The notes: a model not told the origin generated them from the letters alone. Shown: positions 46,058 to 58,009, numbered from the stretch's first letter. The stretch: DNA of 64,000 nt from Onthophagus taurus (GCF_036711975.1 NC_091968.1:17794001-17858000); one strand, 5' to 3'. Translations and numbers: made by a program.

Positions 46058-46672
46058 AGCTTTGTTTGGTATCTTGCACTAACGTACACCAGTGCACACT
46101 TTTTCTTAAAAATAGTGTTTGGTAGCGTTTGGTAAGCGATTGAGTTTTAAAAGTGCAGACACTTTTCACACCGACTCGCCGGCAAGTGTAGGAAGTGTAG
46201 TGTAAGTCGACATAACCTTTAAGACGTATTTAGTTTTTTGAATGTGTCAAAGTTAGATTTATTTAAACAAAAATAAAATATTGTAAGCTAGTAAAAACAA
46301 TAAATAACAGTTTGATTTGTAGAAAACGTTCTATTCAATTAAAATTAAAAACCCAATAGGAAGTTCTCCGGTTAAATATAATGGCTAAAATTGAAAGACA
46401 GTTAAATGTAAAAATAATTTATGATGAAGGGGGAAAATATGTAAAAAGTGATGATTATTCATCTTGATTCTTTGATCAATAATAAATTATTCAACTTCCT
46501 ACAGAAATAATAAAGATTACATAACCTATAACTGTCATAATAATCTGTTTTACCAAACACCTAAAATTGTTACACTTATGCACTTTGAAAATGTGTTGAA
46601 AACTGAGAGTTGTCAACTGCACTACACTTGCTACACTAGGAGTATTTATAGCAAGTGTACCAAACACAGCTA
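46058..46672. mobile_element. MITE with TGTTTGGTA-type ends inside the satellite
   Basis: The left end agctttgtttggtatcttgc and the right end (reverse complement) agctgtgtttggtacacttgc pair as imperfect inverted repeats. Satellite monomer sequence lies on both sides. The interior is noncoding. The superfamily is not determined because no clear target duplication is seen. Confidence 0.65.
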
Positions 46673-46835
46673 TATTTTAAGCATTTTTTAGAAATTTAAT
46701 CATTAACATATATGTTATCATATATCATTTTAAAAAGGATGTTTTAATCTTTAATTTAATATATAAATCGTTTCTTAATTCCTAGAAATAAACTTGAAGT
46801 GATTATTCAAAGTTGACACTTAAATAACTCCACCA
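46673..46835. repeat. last partial satellite monomer
   Basis: Continues the satellite after the MITE and ends at an (ag)n run at 46836, the array edge. Confidence 0.85.
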
Positions 46836-47203
46836 GAGAGAGAGAAAATAACTTTATGCAGCTATCGACCGTTATAGGGTCTTTGCGCTTACATTAATTA
46901 TAAAATAACAATATTTTTATGTTTGTCAATTGATGTTGAGTTCTTCGTATGATGTTTTAGATCTTTCTTCGTTCGTTCGAGTCTTGGATATCTGATGTAA
47001 GGTGTCTTGCTCGGCATTTTTGGAGAATTGTTCTTTCAGTATTTTATGCCTCACTAAGATTGGTTTTATTTCCGTTCTTGAACATAGATCCTCATTGTTT
47101 ATGTTGTGGAGTGGATTGTTCGGGTGTCTAATTTTTGTCAGAATTCGTAAACATTTTGTTTCTGCTTTCCTGATTACTTACTTTGTTGACTCCGGGGAAC
47201 ATA

Positions 47204-49031
47204 CAGGGTGAATAAAAAGTCTGGAACACCTGAAATATCTTCAAAATGAGTTTCTTTTTGAAAGAATCCTTTCAGGTGTCAAAGACTATAATAAATTTGT
47301 CGTCTTTGCCTATGTCTAAATTTTTTTATACAGTGGCGTACATTTTCGGGGTCAAAGGGGGCAACATTTTTTTAAATGGCAACCCCAATTTTTTATTCGC
47401 TAACATGAAAGAATACATTTTTTTGAGTATCTTAGAGCAAATTTTGCATTAGGTTACATAAGAAAAATTTTGCGAAAAACATTTTTTTTTTTTAATAATT
47501 ATTTGATTTGGAAAAATTTTTAGAAGGCGTTGCAATTCCCATTTTTTATTCCATAGCATGCTAGACCAGTTGATTTTAAGAGTAAGCTTTGTATTACGTT
47601 GCCATGTAATAATTTTATGAAAAGAAATACATTTATAAGCAGACAAATTGATTTTATTTACATGCAAAACAAAACAGAAAATGTCAATAAATAAGATGCT
47701 CAAACTGTTGTCCATTTACTATTTCACAGTGCCCTAACCTAAAAATAAACTCATCTTGCACTCTATCGATTATGTCTGGTTCAATTTTTTTTTATCTCCT
47801 CCCGAATTCGTACCTTTAAATCGTCGATGTTCGCGGGTTTATTAACGTATACCTTACTCTTTAAATGACCCCAAACAAATCCAGGGAGTTAAGTCTTGGG
47901 AACGAGGTGACCATTCTAAAAACCCACGTCCACCTATCCATCTTTTTGGAAAAATATCATCCAAATACGTTCGAACGGGAAGGGCATAATGAGGTGGTGT
48001 GCCGTCCTGCTGAAACCATAGTTGTTTATCGAATTTGTCCGCTTGATCTGCATCTGGGTATATCGCTATTAGTGTTGGAAAAACATCTTCCTGTAAAAAT
48101 TGCAAATATATAGCGCCTGTTAGATTTTCATAAAAAAAAATGGTCCCAATATTCTGTTTGTCACTATACTAGTCCAAACATTAACTTTTCTTGGAAACTG
48201 TCTATGAGTCTCCTGCATCCACCTGGGGTTCCCTAAGGCCCAATATCTGCAATTTTCTCGGTTTACGGTTCCACTTAAAGAAAAGATAGCTTCGTTCGAA
48301 AAAATAATATTTTTCGCAAAGATTGGGTCATTATTACACAGAATTTGCATTTGTTCGCAGAATTGCAGTCGACGGTTAAAATCATCTTCTAGTAGTTCTT
48401 GAGTTAGTGAAATTTTATAAGGATGGAATTTATGTCGGTGTAATACATTGAGAACAATACTTTGACTCAAATTCATTTCTAAACCTACTTCACGAGAAGC
48501 CGTACTCTTAACAAAATTTCAAGTTGCGCATCTTCATCGATTGTGGAACGACCAGATCTTGGCAAGTCGCGCACATGCCCATCTCTGTATAGCAAAAATT
48601 TTACTCACCGTGGATCGTGATACTGCTGGGCGATCGTTATGTACTTCATTGAAAAGTGCGAGACTTCCACAGTGGTTCTTCCCATACCTCCGTAACCACA
48701 CATCATGAGGATTTCAATTCTATCTTTTTCAGAAAGAGACATTTTTTAGAAGATTTCTGGAAATTAACAGTAGAATTATGTATTTTCGAAGAAAATTTGA
48801 TTTAACTAAGGTCACATTAAAGTAATTTTGAATGTTCAAACAACTATTCATTTATTTGTTTGTAAACATATCATTCAACGTAACCATAGCTACGAACAAA
48901 GCAAAGCCACTTCGATTATTTCGATAAGTTTATGCCATTGCCATAGTTTGAAAGTATTATCAATTAGTTTCAACGCCTACTAGAAATTTTTCCAAAACAA
49001 ATATTTTTTAATAAAAAGATTTTAGACTTTT
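47204..49031 (-). mobile_element. mariner-type element, block copy 2, right end lost
   Basis: The left end is CAGGGTGAATAAAAAG. A deletion removed the right tip that copy 1 still has, so the sequence passes directly from agactttt to gtcgccg. Confidence 0.85.
47684..48742 (-). pseudogene. mariner-type transposase, copy 2
   Basis: The ATG at 48742 (MSLSEKDRIEI) is kept. The same FSNEAIFSL (N in place of the first catalytic Asp) and WFQQDGTPPHYALP motifs as in copy 1 are present, with frame changes in the helix-turn-helix part and after SQDLTP. The stop is TGA at 47686-47684. Not functional. Confidence 0.8.
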
Positions 49032-49049
49032 GTCGCCGATTTTACAGAA

Positions 49050-50640
49050 ATACCCCCGTCTTTGTAGCTCAATGATCTAGAATATTTTGCTCGTCTTGAT
49101 ACCTCTGTTTGTATTTTTTTGTAGTATGCTTTGAATTTCAACTTGTTGTCTAGGGTTATGCCCAAATATTTGACCAAGTTTGTAGGTTTTGTAATTGATG
49201 TGCCTGTCGTGATGTGCTGGAATTGATCGGTGATTCTGGAGTGTGGGATCAATAGTTGGAATTTGTCCGGATGAGGGTGATTCTCCATTTGTGGAACCAT
49301 AATGATATGTTGTTGTATAGTGCCTGGAGTGATTCTATTGCTATTTGAAGACTTTTTCCATGCGATATTAGTGTTGTGTCATCTGCATATTGAAGTATGT
49401 AGCTATCCGGATCAATATAGTTGGTGTCTAGATGGGTAGCAGTAGACGTTGTGAGAGGGGAGAAATGGAGGAATGTAGCATTATTAATTTTGATGCTCAG
49501 TGTCATGCCGAGAAGATATTCATTTATAATTTTCAGGTAGGGTGTAGGTATTCCTAATTTGTCCATCTTGTATAGAAGGTTCTGGTGCCAGACTGTGTCG
49601 AAGGCTTTATTTACGTCAAGAAATAAGAAGCCTGTTCTGTTTGAAGCCGAATTGGTATATAGGGATTTTGTCTTTGATAAGGTGAAGAATTCTGGAGTTA
49701 AGGATACTTTCGTAGATTTTTCCAATTACAGACAGTAGGGCGGTAGCTTTGTGCAAGAGAATGGTTTGCCCCAGGTTTGGGGATTACTATAATTGTAGCT
49801 TTTTTCCATGTTGATGGGAATATAAGGTTTTGCATGCAGAAATTGAAAATTTTACGGATTAAGTTATGTACTTCTAGGTTTAGTTGTCTCAGTAGCTTTT
49901 TGGTTATTAAATCCAATCCGGGGCATGAACTTTTGCCTTTTGATAGGTGTTCATCATATTATTCTTGAGTTATTTCTAGTATTTTGTTATGCGAGTGGGT
50001 TGGCATAGTTAGAAATCTTGTGTACCATTCGTTAATATATTCTTGGTGATGATTGTCGCAATCGTGGTTTGGTTTGGGGTGAACGCACTTTGAAAGTGTT
50101 GGGCAAGTATATCGTATTTCTGTTGATCTGTTCTATATTCTATATTGTTGTACGTTATTGTCGGAATGTCGCTGGTCTTCTTGTATATTGCCCCTTTCTT
50201 GATTTTCTGCCAATGTGTTCTGCCGCGATCAGTTTCTATTTCTTTGCATGTTTCTAGCCAACGATCCAGTTGGTATTTTTGGATTAATATTTGAGTTGTT
50301 TTCTCTGTTTAGTTCATTTTTTAGTATTCTGTTGTTGTTCGTTTATATTCTCTTGTGAATTATTTCGAGTATGTAGTTGGGGAGTGTATATATATATGGA
50401 GAGTATCTTGTTTTCGATGAGTGGTGTATTATAGCTTGTGTAAGGGAGTTGCGAAAATCTTGTATGAAGTTCTCGTTCGTTTGTGTTGTTCTGGATTTGT
50501 TTATAAAGGTTGTCATATCTTCATTTACTTTTAGTAAGCACGCCCTGGTTTCTATGGCAATATATTTTTATATATTGCATTTGAAGTGAAATTCACTGTA
50601 TTGCTGTTTATGAATGTATTTAGAGATGAAATTACTTGAA
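49050..50640 (-). pseudogene. Jockey-type LINE fragment, block copy 2
   Basis: More complete than copy 1. The linker is near 50200-50080, then comes LITKKLLRQLNLEVHNLI, KKATIIVIPKPGANHSL and SYRP. The palm follows with LDVNKAFDTVWHQNLLYKM and the catalytic ILQYADDTTLISHG (about 49380). The C-terminal TNLVKYLGITLDNKLKF is at about 49170. Several frame changes occur. The 5' end lies only a few dozen bases from the tRNA-Ala gene. Confidence 0.85.
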
Positions 50641-50676
50641 TTTTGGATCTGATTGGATTCTTTTTCATTATTCATA

Positions 50677-50749
50677 GGGGGCGTAGCTCAGATAGTAGAG
50701 CGCTCGCTTAGCATGCGAGAGGTACCGGGATCGATGCCCGGCGCCTCCA
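50677..50749 (+). tRNA. tRNA-Ala (AGC), copy 2 with altered D loop
   Basis: Identical to 43411-43483 except that the invariant GG of the D loop is AG (gatagtag). This also changes the internal A-box promoter. A TTTTT terminator follows. Probably a less active or decaying copy. Confidence 0.9.
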
Positions 50750-50754
50750 ACAAC

Positions 50755-51105
50755 TTTTTACTTGTTGGCTCTCTGCTCATTGCCACAAGAAATCCAAAGA
50801 GGCCACCAACCTCTTCCCCTCCTCACTCCTCTCCTTCACCAAGTATTTTGGAACCACTTCCGTCATTATGTCTCCATATCGCTCATTGTACCATTCCCCC
50901 CTTATGCACCTTTCTCTACTGTTTCTGGACGTCCCTATTTCTGTCGCTTAACTTTGCCCACGTCTCCTTCTATTATTTATCTCTGCCTCCAAATATAATA
51001 CTGTAATATTCCCTCCTCTCTCCTTTGCCATATCTAATCTTCCCCTTCCTAACTTCCTTCCAACATTCCCCCAAGATCCTGTAGTATGGTCTTCTGTCTA
51101 CCATA
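50755..51105. other. pyrimidine-rich spacer, copy 2
   Basis: Same noncoding C/T-rich spacer as 43494-43845. Confidence 0.45.
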
Positions 51106-52581
51106 GTCATCATAATCGTAATCATAATCTTTATTGTGCTATAAGATAGTTCTCTTACACTCGTCAGTTCAATTTACAGGTTCACATTTACTTATTAAGA
51201 AATATCAATATTACATTTTAAAAATTCATCGACGGAATAAAACGCATTCGAAGCCAAGAAATGTGTTAGTTTACGTTTCGTGGTAAGAAACGGAAGACTT
51301 CTGACATTCAATGGCAACTTATTAAATAGCTTTTGACACATGTATGTTGGCCCCGCTGCGTCATACTCAATCTACACATATCAACATACACATTACAACG
51401 ATTACGAGTTGCGTATTTGTGAACATCAGCATGATTTAAAAGCTCGTCGAAATTATTCAGAGCATACAATATACAATTTAGTATGTAAATAGATGGCAGG
51501 GTTGGAACGCCTAAACGCACGAAGATGTGTCGTCAGTCCTCACTGTATCCCAGGCCTCCTACAACTCTTAGAGCCCTACGCTGTAAGTTAAACACCCGTT
51601 TGCTAGCGGGAGTGTTTCCCCACGCTAAAATGGCATAAGAAATATGGCTTTGTATAAGCGCGAAGTAAGCGGTTTTCACTACTTCTAGTTCCACCTTGAT
51701 AATAAGGTTTCGTAGCAAAAAGATGTTTTTTGAAATTTTCTTACTTATAGCGTCAACATGATGATCGAACTTCAATATTGGAATGGTTATGTGAACTCCC
51801 AAGAATTTACCAAACGACGGGTTACCAAAATTAGTAAAATTAAAATTTCTCTGACTTAAAATCATTCTGACTGTTTTCCCATCATTCAAACACAACTCAT
51901 TCGCGATGCACCATTTACGTGCTCTATCTAGAACCAATTCTGATCTTTGAATGACCTCTTCAGCTTCATTGCTTCGGATAATCAAAGTGGCATCGTCAGC
52001 ATATAATAAACAGTCAATTTCCTAAAATAATACGGAAAGTCATTGAAAAACATCAAAAATAAAAGAGGTCCAAGGATAGAACCCTGTGGAACACCCCTAG
52101 TCAAAGTGACTTTCTTCGATGTCACTTGACCACAAGTCACCTGTTGCGTTCTGCCGAACAAATAAGATTGGATTAGAGCAACACTTTTGTCGTCAAAATT
52201 AAAAACATTGCGAAGTTTATCAATAAGAATTGGATGAGAAACTGTATCGAATGCGCGAGACAAGTCCAAAAACAATGACATACAGTATTTACGCTTTTCA
52301 AAGCTGTCAAGACAGATATTCACATATTTAACTACCGCGTCAGAGGTGCACCTACCCCTTCGAAAACCAAACTGATGAGGGTGCAATAAATTATTTTGGT
52401 CCAAGTATGCGATGATTCTATTGAAAAGGGCCCTTTCAAGTATTTTCGAAAAGGTGGGCAGGATACTTATAGGATGAAAATTAGCATTGTTGTTCTTATC
52501 TCCGCCTTTAAAAATTTGAATCACATTAGCTATTTCTAATAAGTCAGGAAATACGCCAGATGAAAAGGAAAGGTTCACCAA
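51106..52581 (-). pseudogene. CR1-like LINE RT fragment, block copy 2
   Basis: From 52581: LLEIANVIQIFKGGDKNN, FHPISILPTFSKILERALF, HQFGFRRGRCTSD, LDLSRAFDTVSH, GVPQGSILGPLLF, then in another frame NGKTVRMILSQRN and SHISYAILAWGNT, and lastly the C-terminal domain. The catalytic FADD box is disrupted near 52000. The endonuclease is missing (5' truncation). Confidence 0.85.
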
Positions 52582-53442
52582 TCGTCAACCAGAACCCATA
52601 TCCATATCCCATCAAACACAATTTTTCTCTTTCTGATATCCCTCCCAAACACTCTTTTACCCCATCCCTAGACCTGCCCCATCACCTTAATTTCCCTTTT
52701 CGCCATCTCACTCACATGCGCCGCCTCATTGCTATCCTCCCTGGATCTGTACCTCCTATAGATTGGTCAGCCATAGCATTCGTCTCATTACTCTGTTAAT
52801 TCTTATTTATAATGCATGTACATTTCTGACTTGAATAATGTCTAAATTCTTTAGCAGTTCTATTCTAAAACATGTTCCAGAGCTTTTGCCCAACCACAAA
52901 AAGGTGCGGTGTACGTCATTTCTCTAATTTGTCAGATTTCGCTGGTGACTGAAAATATGACTTGTTCTGTTTACGTCCCACTTACTTACGTACACGATAG
53001 ACATAATGTTGAAATGATCGTGCAGTTATACCAATAATTTAATATATATAATACCGATTGTATCAAATGTTGTGTTGCAAGAAAACATGATGCATTTATA
53101 TGGCACAACGAATCGTATTCAAAATTGTTGCCAAAATTACGTACTTTGCTAAATTTTCCAAAGTGCGAATTTTGTACAGGAAGAGGCTTGATTTTGTCGA
53201 AGCAAATGATCTTGCCAAAGACAAAATAGGATATTCATTAAAATGTGGTTTCCGCTTACAGGAGACTACATAAGGACTAACATAATAAAAAATTTATTAA
53301 AGCAAAATCATATCGTAGTTAAATATACTGCCTCCTGTGGTAGGAATGATACATTTAACTCTCAGAAGGTTTCCTATTCGGTCAGAACACAAGGAGATTT
53401 ATCAAAACCTTTTAAAACCACGAAGGTCTATGACAAAGAGAT
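52582..53442. other. no gene recognised
   Basis: A second pyrimidine-rich patch to about 52760, then AT-rich DNA. Short frames only. Confidence 0.4.
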
Positions 53443-53730
53443 GGGCTGGTAAGAGATACAGGACTCCGAACATCTGAAACAATATGTAACAAGTCATCGC
53501 AGATTTTGGCATTAGTTGACGACATAGACATTATAGGGAAAACAGAAAACAAGTTGAAGAAGATTTTTACAAGGTCGAAAAACGAGGTGGAGAATATAAA
53601 TTTTACAAAAACCAAGTGTATACATATCAGATCATTTGGAAGTTGGGGATGACAAGATAGAGACGATTAGCAATTTCGAATACTTGTGATCTCTGATGAA
53701 TAATAAAAAGTCGATCAGCGAATCAGTCCA
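53443..53730 (+). pseudogene. RTE-like RT scrap
   Basis: One frame reads SSQILALVDDIDIIGKTENK, the catalytic box with LVDD in place of YADD, followed by NFTKTKCIHIRS. A later frame has ISNFEYL. This is the palm region of an RTE/BovB-style non-LTR RT, too short to be functional. The relative at 63610-64000 covers an upstream part of the same kind of protein. Confidence 0.7.
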
Positions 53731-53969
53731 AACCAACAAATGGAGGACAACTTAAGAGGGCTGAGGTTAGAGGTTGGAGACGACAGGCGCAGGAAGAACA
53801 AGTTTAGAGTAAAGTTCACAATGAGCTGTAGAGCCAAGCATAGATAAGCTTCATATGATGAAGAGGTAATCAAGAGGTTCAATTCATGAGTTAATTTGAT
53901 TTGATCGGCGTGGAATCATCCGATTTTTTCTCATTTTGAACTACTCAGTAGGTGCGTTATCTCACTGAC

Positions 53970-54830
53970 AAGGGAAGTATCAGAACTGTCCCTCACCGAT
54001 TTTGTTGAAATTTGGTACAGCGATAGTATGGCCAAAAATAAGGTTTACATATTTTTTTATACGTGCTAATAAAGCCCCTGGGGCGAGTTATAAGGGTTGG
54101 AAATCGGGGCAAAATATATATATTCGCTTATAGGTTGAAAACGAAAATAGCTATCGAAATGTGGTAAATGTAAACTGATATTCATTTTCAAAGAGCTTTC
54201 CATTGATATATCACACATATATCTGAGGGCTTCAGGGGGTAAACTACCCCTAGTTTTTTGGAATATTTTAAAAACTACCCTGTCGATTTTAGCGATATTA
54301 TGTGTCCTTATAGTACGTTTAAAAATATTAATGACGTGTTTTTTCTCATTTGCCTCTGACCATCCCCTGCAAAGTTACGGGGTACAATAGATAACCCCTT
54401 TCCTTAAGAATAATGTGATAAACTGTTGCACTTTTGAACAATATTTTGAAGAAAACCATAAATTAGTTGTAAATTAAGATTTACGTAGTAAAATAAACCC
54501 TATACGACATTACGGAGTGGCTGGGGTTGGTACCCCTAACCACTCCAAAAATTAAATTTTTTTGCGAAAATTGTCGATTTTGGTGCAATTTACCACGATA
54601 ATTTTTTTATACGTTAAGTAGTACTATTGTAAGAACTTACAAGGGTTAGAAGTTTGGGGTAGAAAATATACTTTCGCTAATAACGTTCATACTCCTACAG
54701 AAAAAGCTTTTTTATCCTTATTCTATTTAAATAACACAAAAGTTCGGATAATTATATAAATATTTATTAATAATGAGTTAAAAAGCAATTGAAAAAAATG
54801 GTTAAGTATCACAAATTGTATTCTACATTG
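53970..54830 (+). repeat. left long inverted repeat
   Basis: Pairs with 55510-56372, with only scattered mismatches. Confidence 0.88.
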
Positions 54831-54879
54831 TTAGTTTAGATTTTTTTTTAATTTATTTTTATTTAATTTATTTTAATCA

Positions 54880-55482
54880 TTGTTTCTATCAGTTGTGTTA
54901 AATTTGAGGGTAATAAATACAATGTTCAAAGCAGATAACATATTCGTTTTGGCATCAAAGTCTGGTAAACTGACCAAATCATTACTATTACTGGACTCTT
55001 GGAGTGACTACTGCCCTGAAATTATTAGTGAAGTAACTCCATCGGATGTTAAATTTAAATATTTGTCCCTGGATTCAACAATACAACCCCTGGATGTATT
55101 TGGCTTTAGAATATGGAAACATTTCGTTAGAAAATTTTCTGATCAAATTATTCTCTACCAGTACGATGTCAATTTGCATCAGCGAGATAATATTTTAAAA
55201 TTGCAATCCTTAACGCATAACCAGTTGTCTTCCCCACGATTTATTAATTTTTTTAAATAGGCCTGGTTTGCATCTGGATATATAGAGGAGAGACCAGAAC
55301 AGTTTGAAAATCCCGTGGTGGTTTGCTGTTCCAATGAAAAACCTACGTGCGATATCTGTGATGAATCATCACAGATCATCACTGATGATATAGCTGTTAT
55401 AACTTGTGCATGGTGTAAACAATCGTTGTGTTTAAAACATTTTTTCCATGATTTTCATTATTGCCAACAATATATTGAATAA
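54880..55482 (+). pseudogene. transposase C-terminal remnant with Cys/His-rich tail
   Basis: One frame with a single internal TAG at 55258-55260. The first part has LLLDSWSDY (second Asp of a DDE fold), LSLDSTIQPLDVFGFRIWKHF, an arrangement typical of pogo/Tigger-like DDE_1 transposases (D-S-T-x-x-x-Q-P-x-D). After the TAG it continues WFASGYIEERPEQFENPVV and a zinc-binding tail CDIC...CAWC...LCLKHFFHDFHYC. The N-terminal half (DNA-binding domain, first Asp) is missing, so the element is a deleted copy. Family placement is inference. Confidence 0.65.
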
Positions 55483-55509
55483 AAAACGTAAAAAAAAGAA
55501 ATTAAATTA

Positions 55510-56372
55510 ATAACGTAGAATACAATTTGTGATAGTCAACAATTCTTTTGTCAGTTACTTTTTAACTCATTATTAATAAATATTTATATAATTATCCTAA
55601 CTTTTGTGTTATTTAAATAGAATGAGGTTAAAAAACATTTTCCTGTAGGAGTATGAAAGTTATTAGCGAAAATATATTTTCTACCCCAAACTTCTAACCC
55701 TTGTAAGTTCTTACAATAGTACTACCTAACGTATAAAAAAATCATAGTAGGAAATTGAACCAAAATCGACAATTTTCGCAAAAAAAATTAATTTTTAGAG
55801 TGGTTAGGGGTACCAACCCCAGCCACCCCGTAATGTCGTATAGGGTTTATTTTACTACGTAAATCTTAATTTACAACTAATTTATGGCTTTCTTCAAAAT
55901 ATTGTTGAAAAGTGTAACAGTTTATGACATTATTCTTAAGGAAAGGGGTTATCTATCATACCCCGTAATTTTGTAGGGGATGGTCAGAGGCAAATAAGAA
56001 AAAACACGTCATTAATATTTTTAAACGTACTACAAGGACACATAATCTTGTCAAAATCGACAGGGTAGTTTTTAAAATATTCCAAAAAACTAGGGATAGT
56101 TTACCCCCTGAAGCCCTCAGATATATGTGTGATATATCAATGGAAAGCTCTTTGAAAATGAATATCAGTTTACATTTACCACATTTTGATAGCTATTTTC
56201 GTTTTCAGCCTATAGCCGAATATATATATTTCGCCCCGATTTCCAACCCTTATAACTCGCCCCAGGGGCTTTATTAGCACGTAAAAAAATACGTAAATCT
56301 TATTTTTGGCCATACTATCGCTGTACCAAATTTCAACAAAATCGGTGAGGGACAGTTCTGATACTTCCCTTT
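55510..56372 (-). repeat. right long inverted repeat
   Basis: Reverse complement of 53970-54830. Confidence 0.88.
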
Positions 56373-56655
56373 GAGTCAGAGTCTCAATAAAAAGTTTAAA
56401 TTTCAGTGGGGATTTCATTAAAACGGTTGTACAGTTCGCCAATGTAGGTGTCCCTTTTCTTTAAGTCTAGTAACTTTAAGTTTCTGAGTGTTATGTTTTA
56501 GGTTTCTGTACCTTCTCAATGACATGAACAAGGTTTAATATCACACTTTCAAATTGAGTTAATTACACACCAGTAGTTAGATTTAAGAAAAAAATAAAAC
56601 GTATTATAAAAAGTATACCAGCGCAATTAAATTATACATTTGATGTTACTTTGAA

Positions 56656-56739
56656 GTCAGGTTGGCCGAGCGGTCTAAGGCGCCAGATTTAAGCTCTGGT
56701 TCCCAAACGGGAGCGTGGGTTCGAACCCCACACCTGACA
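56656..56739 (+). tRNA. tRNA-Leu (UAA)
   Basis: 84 nt. The acceptor GTCAGGT pairs with ACCTGAC, the anticodon loop reads ttTAAgc, and there is a long class II variable arm (gttcccaaacgggagc). The D loop has gcggtctaag and the T arm gtgggttcgaacccc. A TTTTTT terminator follows at 56742. No intron. Confidence 0.95.
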
Positions 56740-56879
56740 GCTTTTTTGGGTTGTCTTTGAAAAGAATGTTTTTAGTTATTTGGAACAGTTTATCGTTGAA
56801 AATCGAGAAAGTTAAGGCGCTTTAATCGAGACTTTATACAGGTGTTTCATGAGCAATGCCACATACGTTAATATTTATT

Positions 56880-57310
56880 TATTTATTTCACTATTTGGGA
56901 TACATACAGGGCAATCCCCACAACAGTATCGGCTAAAATAGAAAAAAACAAAATTAAAAAAAAATACAAAAGAACTCAATTACAATTTATGAAACTAAAA
57001 GGTAACAGGAATGATATTCAATAAAAGTATTATTGACACACGTTCAATTTACAAATAGCATTCCGAAAACTACTAAACGATAAAACAAAAATGTCCACGT
57101 CAGGACAATAACGATTATACATATTCATAATACGAGGTAACGGCGAATTAAAGTATGCATTAGTGCTAGAAGTGGGTAATCTAAATAAACATTGATCTCG
57201 AGTAAAATAGCTGGGCACAGCGAATGAAATATAATTCATAAGTTCAGGCGAGTCAAGCAAACCATAGATCAATTTATGCAAGAACAGCATATCAGCGGCA
57301 GATCTACGTC
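56880..57310 (-). pseudogene. LINE C-terminal scrap
   Basis: The minus frame at 57290-57030 reads FLHKLIYGLLDSPELMNYIS, then TNAYFNSPLPRIMNMYN, the C-terminal domain of a Jockey/CR1-group RT. It ends with a 3' UTR and an (aaat)n tail near 56880. It is strongly 5'-truncated. Confidence 0.75.
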
Positions 57311-57417
57311 CGTACAGCTACACCCCCCATTCAAGATATCACCATTTTGATACTGCCATAATTATGTACTATTTATGTACTAATTTTGTACTAATCATTT
57401 AGTATTTTTTTTATATA
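57311..57417. repeat. MITE array, unit left of the mariner insertion
   Basis: Starts cagctacaccccccattcaag and matches the units at 60981-61385. It is interrupted at ttatata by the mariner starting at 57418. Confidence 0.75.
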
Positions 57418-58009
57418 CAGTGCTAGCGTAAAGTAACCCCCCCCCTGTTGAACTTCTGAACAGATTGAGATATCAATATGAGCAAAAAAACGTCAGTTTC
57501 TATATTTTATCAGCACAAATATTTTCTTATGGAAAATTACACTTTTAGTTTTTCCGGAAAATGGATCAACTTTGTATCTTCCGAAAGAATAAAACAATTC
57601 GAATCCAACGATACCTCACAATCAAATATCGATTTATTAGTTTTTTACATAAATATTAAACAAAATGCGAAATTTCGCTGGAAAAACCAACGTATCTTCG
57701 TTGACTACCTGTCGAGATACAATGGGCCAGATAAATGGTGGACGGTCAGTTAAAGGTCGGTCTACGCTCGGGTTAAGCAGGGTTAAAATCGGCAATTCTT
57801 TTAGAATGTTTTTATGAAACAATCAATGCAAGAAAAGGATATAAAGAAAGTTCTTCTTTTTACTTCTAAGAAAAAATTGTCATAACAACAATTTGAAAGT
57901 TTGCAGGTACCTTGAAATTTTGTATTTAAGGCAGCATGCAAATATTGTCCTTCATTTCTATCTTGGAATTCTACCCGACCAAGTATAACCAAAGAAAGGC
58001 GAGATCAAA

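Larger units (their letters stand above)
47074..52437. repeat. 5.3-kb block, copy 2 (source-like)
   Basis: Matches 39623-44942 with an offset of about 7451 bp at the left edge. Related sequence continues past both edges here (left to about 46840, right to 52560), which copy 1 lacks. Confidence 0.9.
53970..56372. mobile_element. DDE transposon with about 860-bp inverted repeats
   Basis: 53970-54830 reappears in reverse complement at 55510-56372. Shared outer words are aagggaagtatcagaactg and gccaaaaataag; shared inner words are tagaatacaatttgtgat and cattattaataaatattta. The 680-bp centre holds a transposase remnant. The repeats make up over two thirds of the element. Confidence 0.88.

Noticed and set aside
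54880-55260. Intact host gene derived from a transposase
   Set aside because: The frame has an internal stop, lacks the N-terminal half and sits between long inverted repeats, so it is a decayed transposon rather than a domesticated gene.
57478-57753. 91-codon frame starting MSKKTSVSIFYQHKY
   Set aside because: Its sequence lies in the extended inverted repeat of the mariner, with the complement at about 60690-60880, so it is translated repeat.
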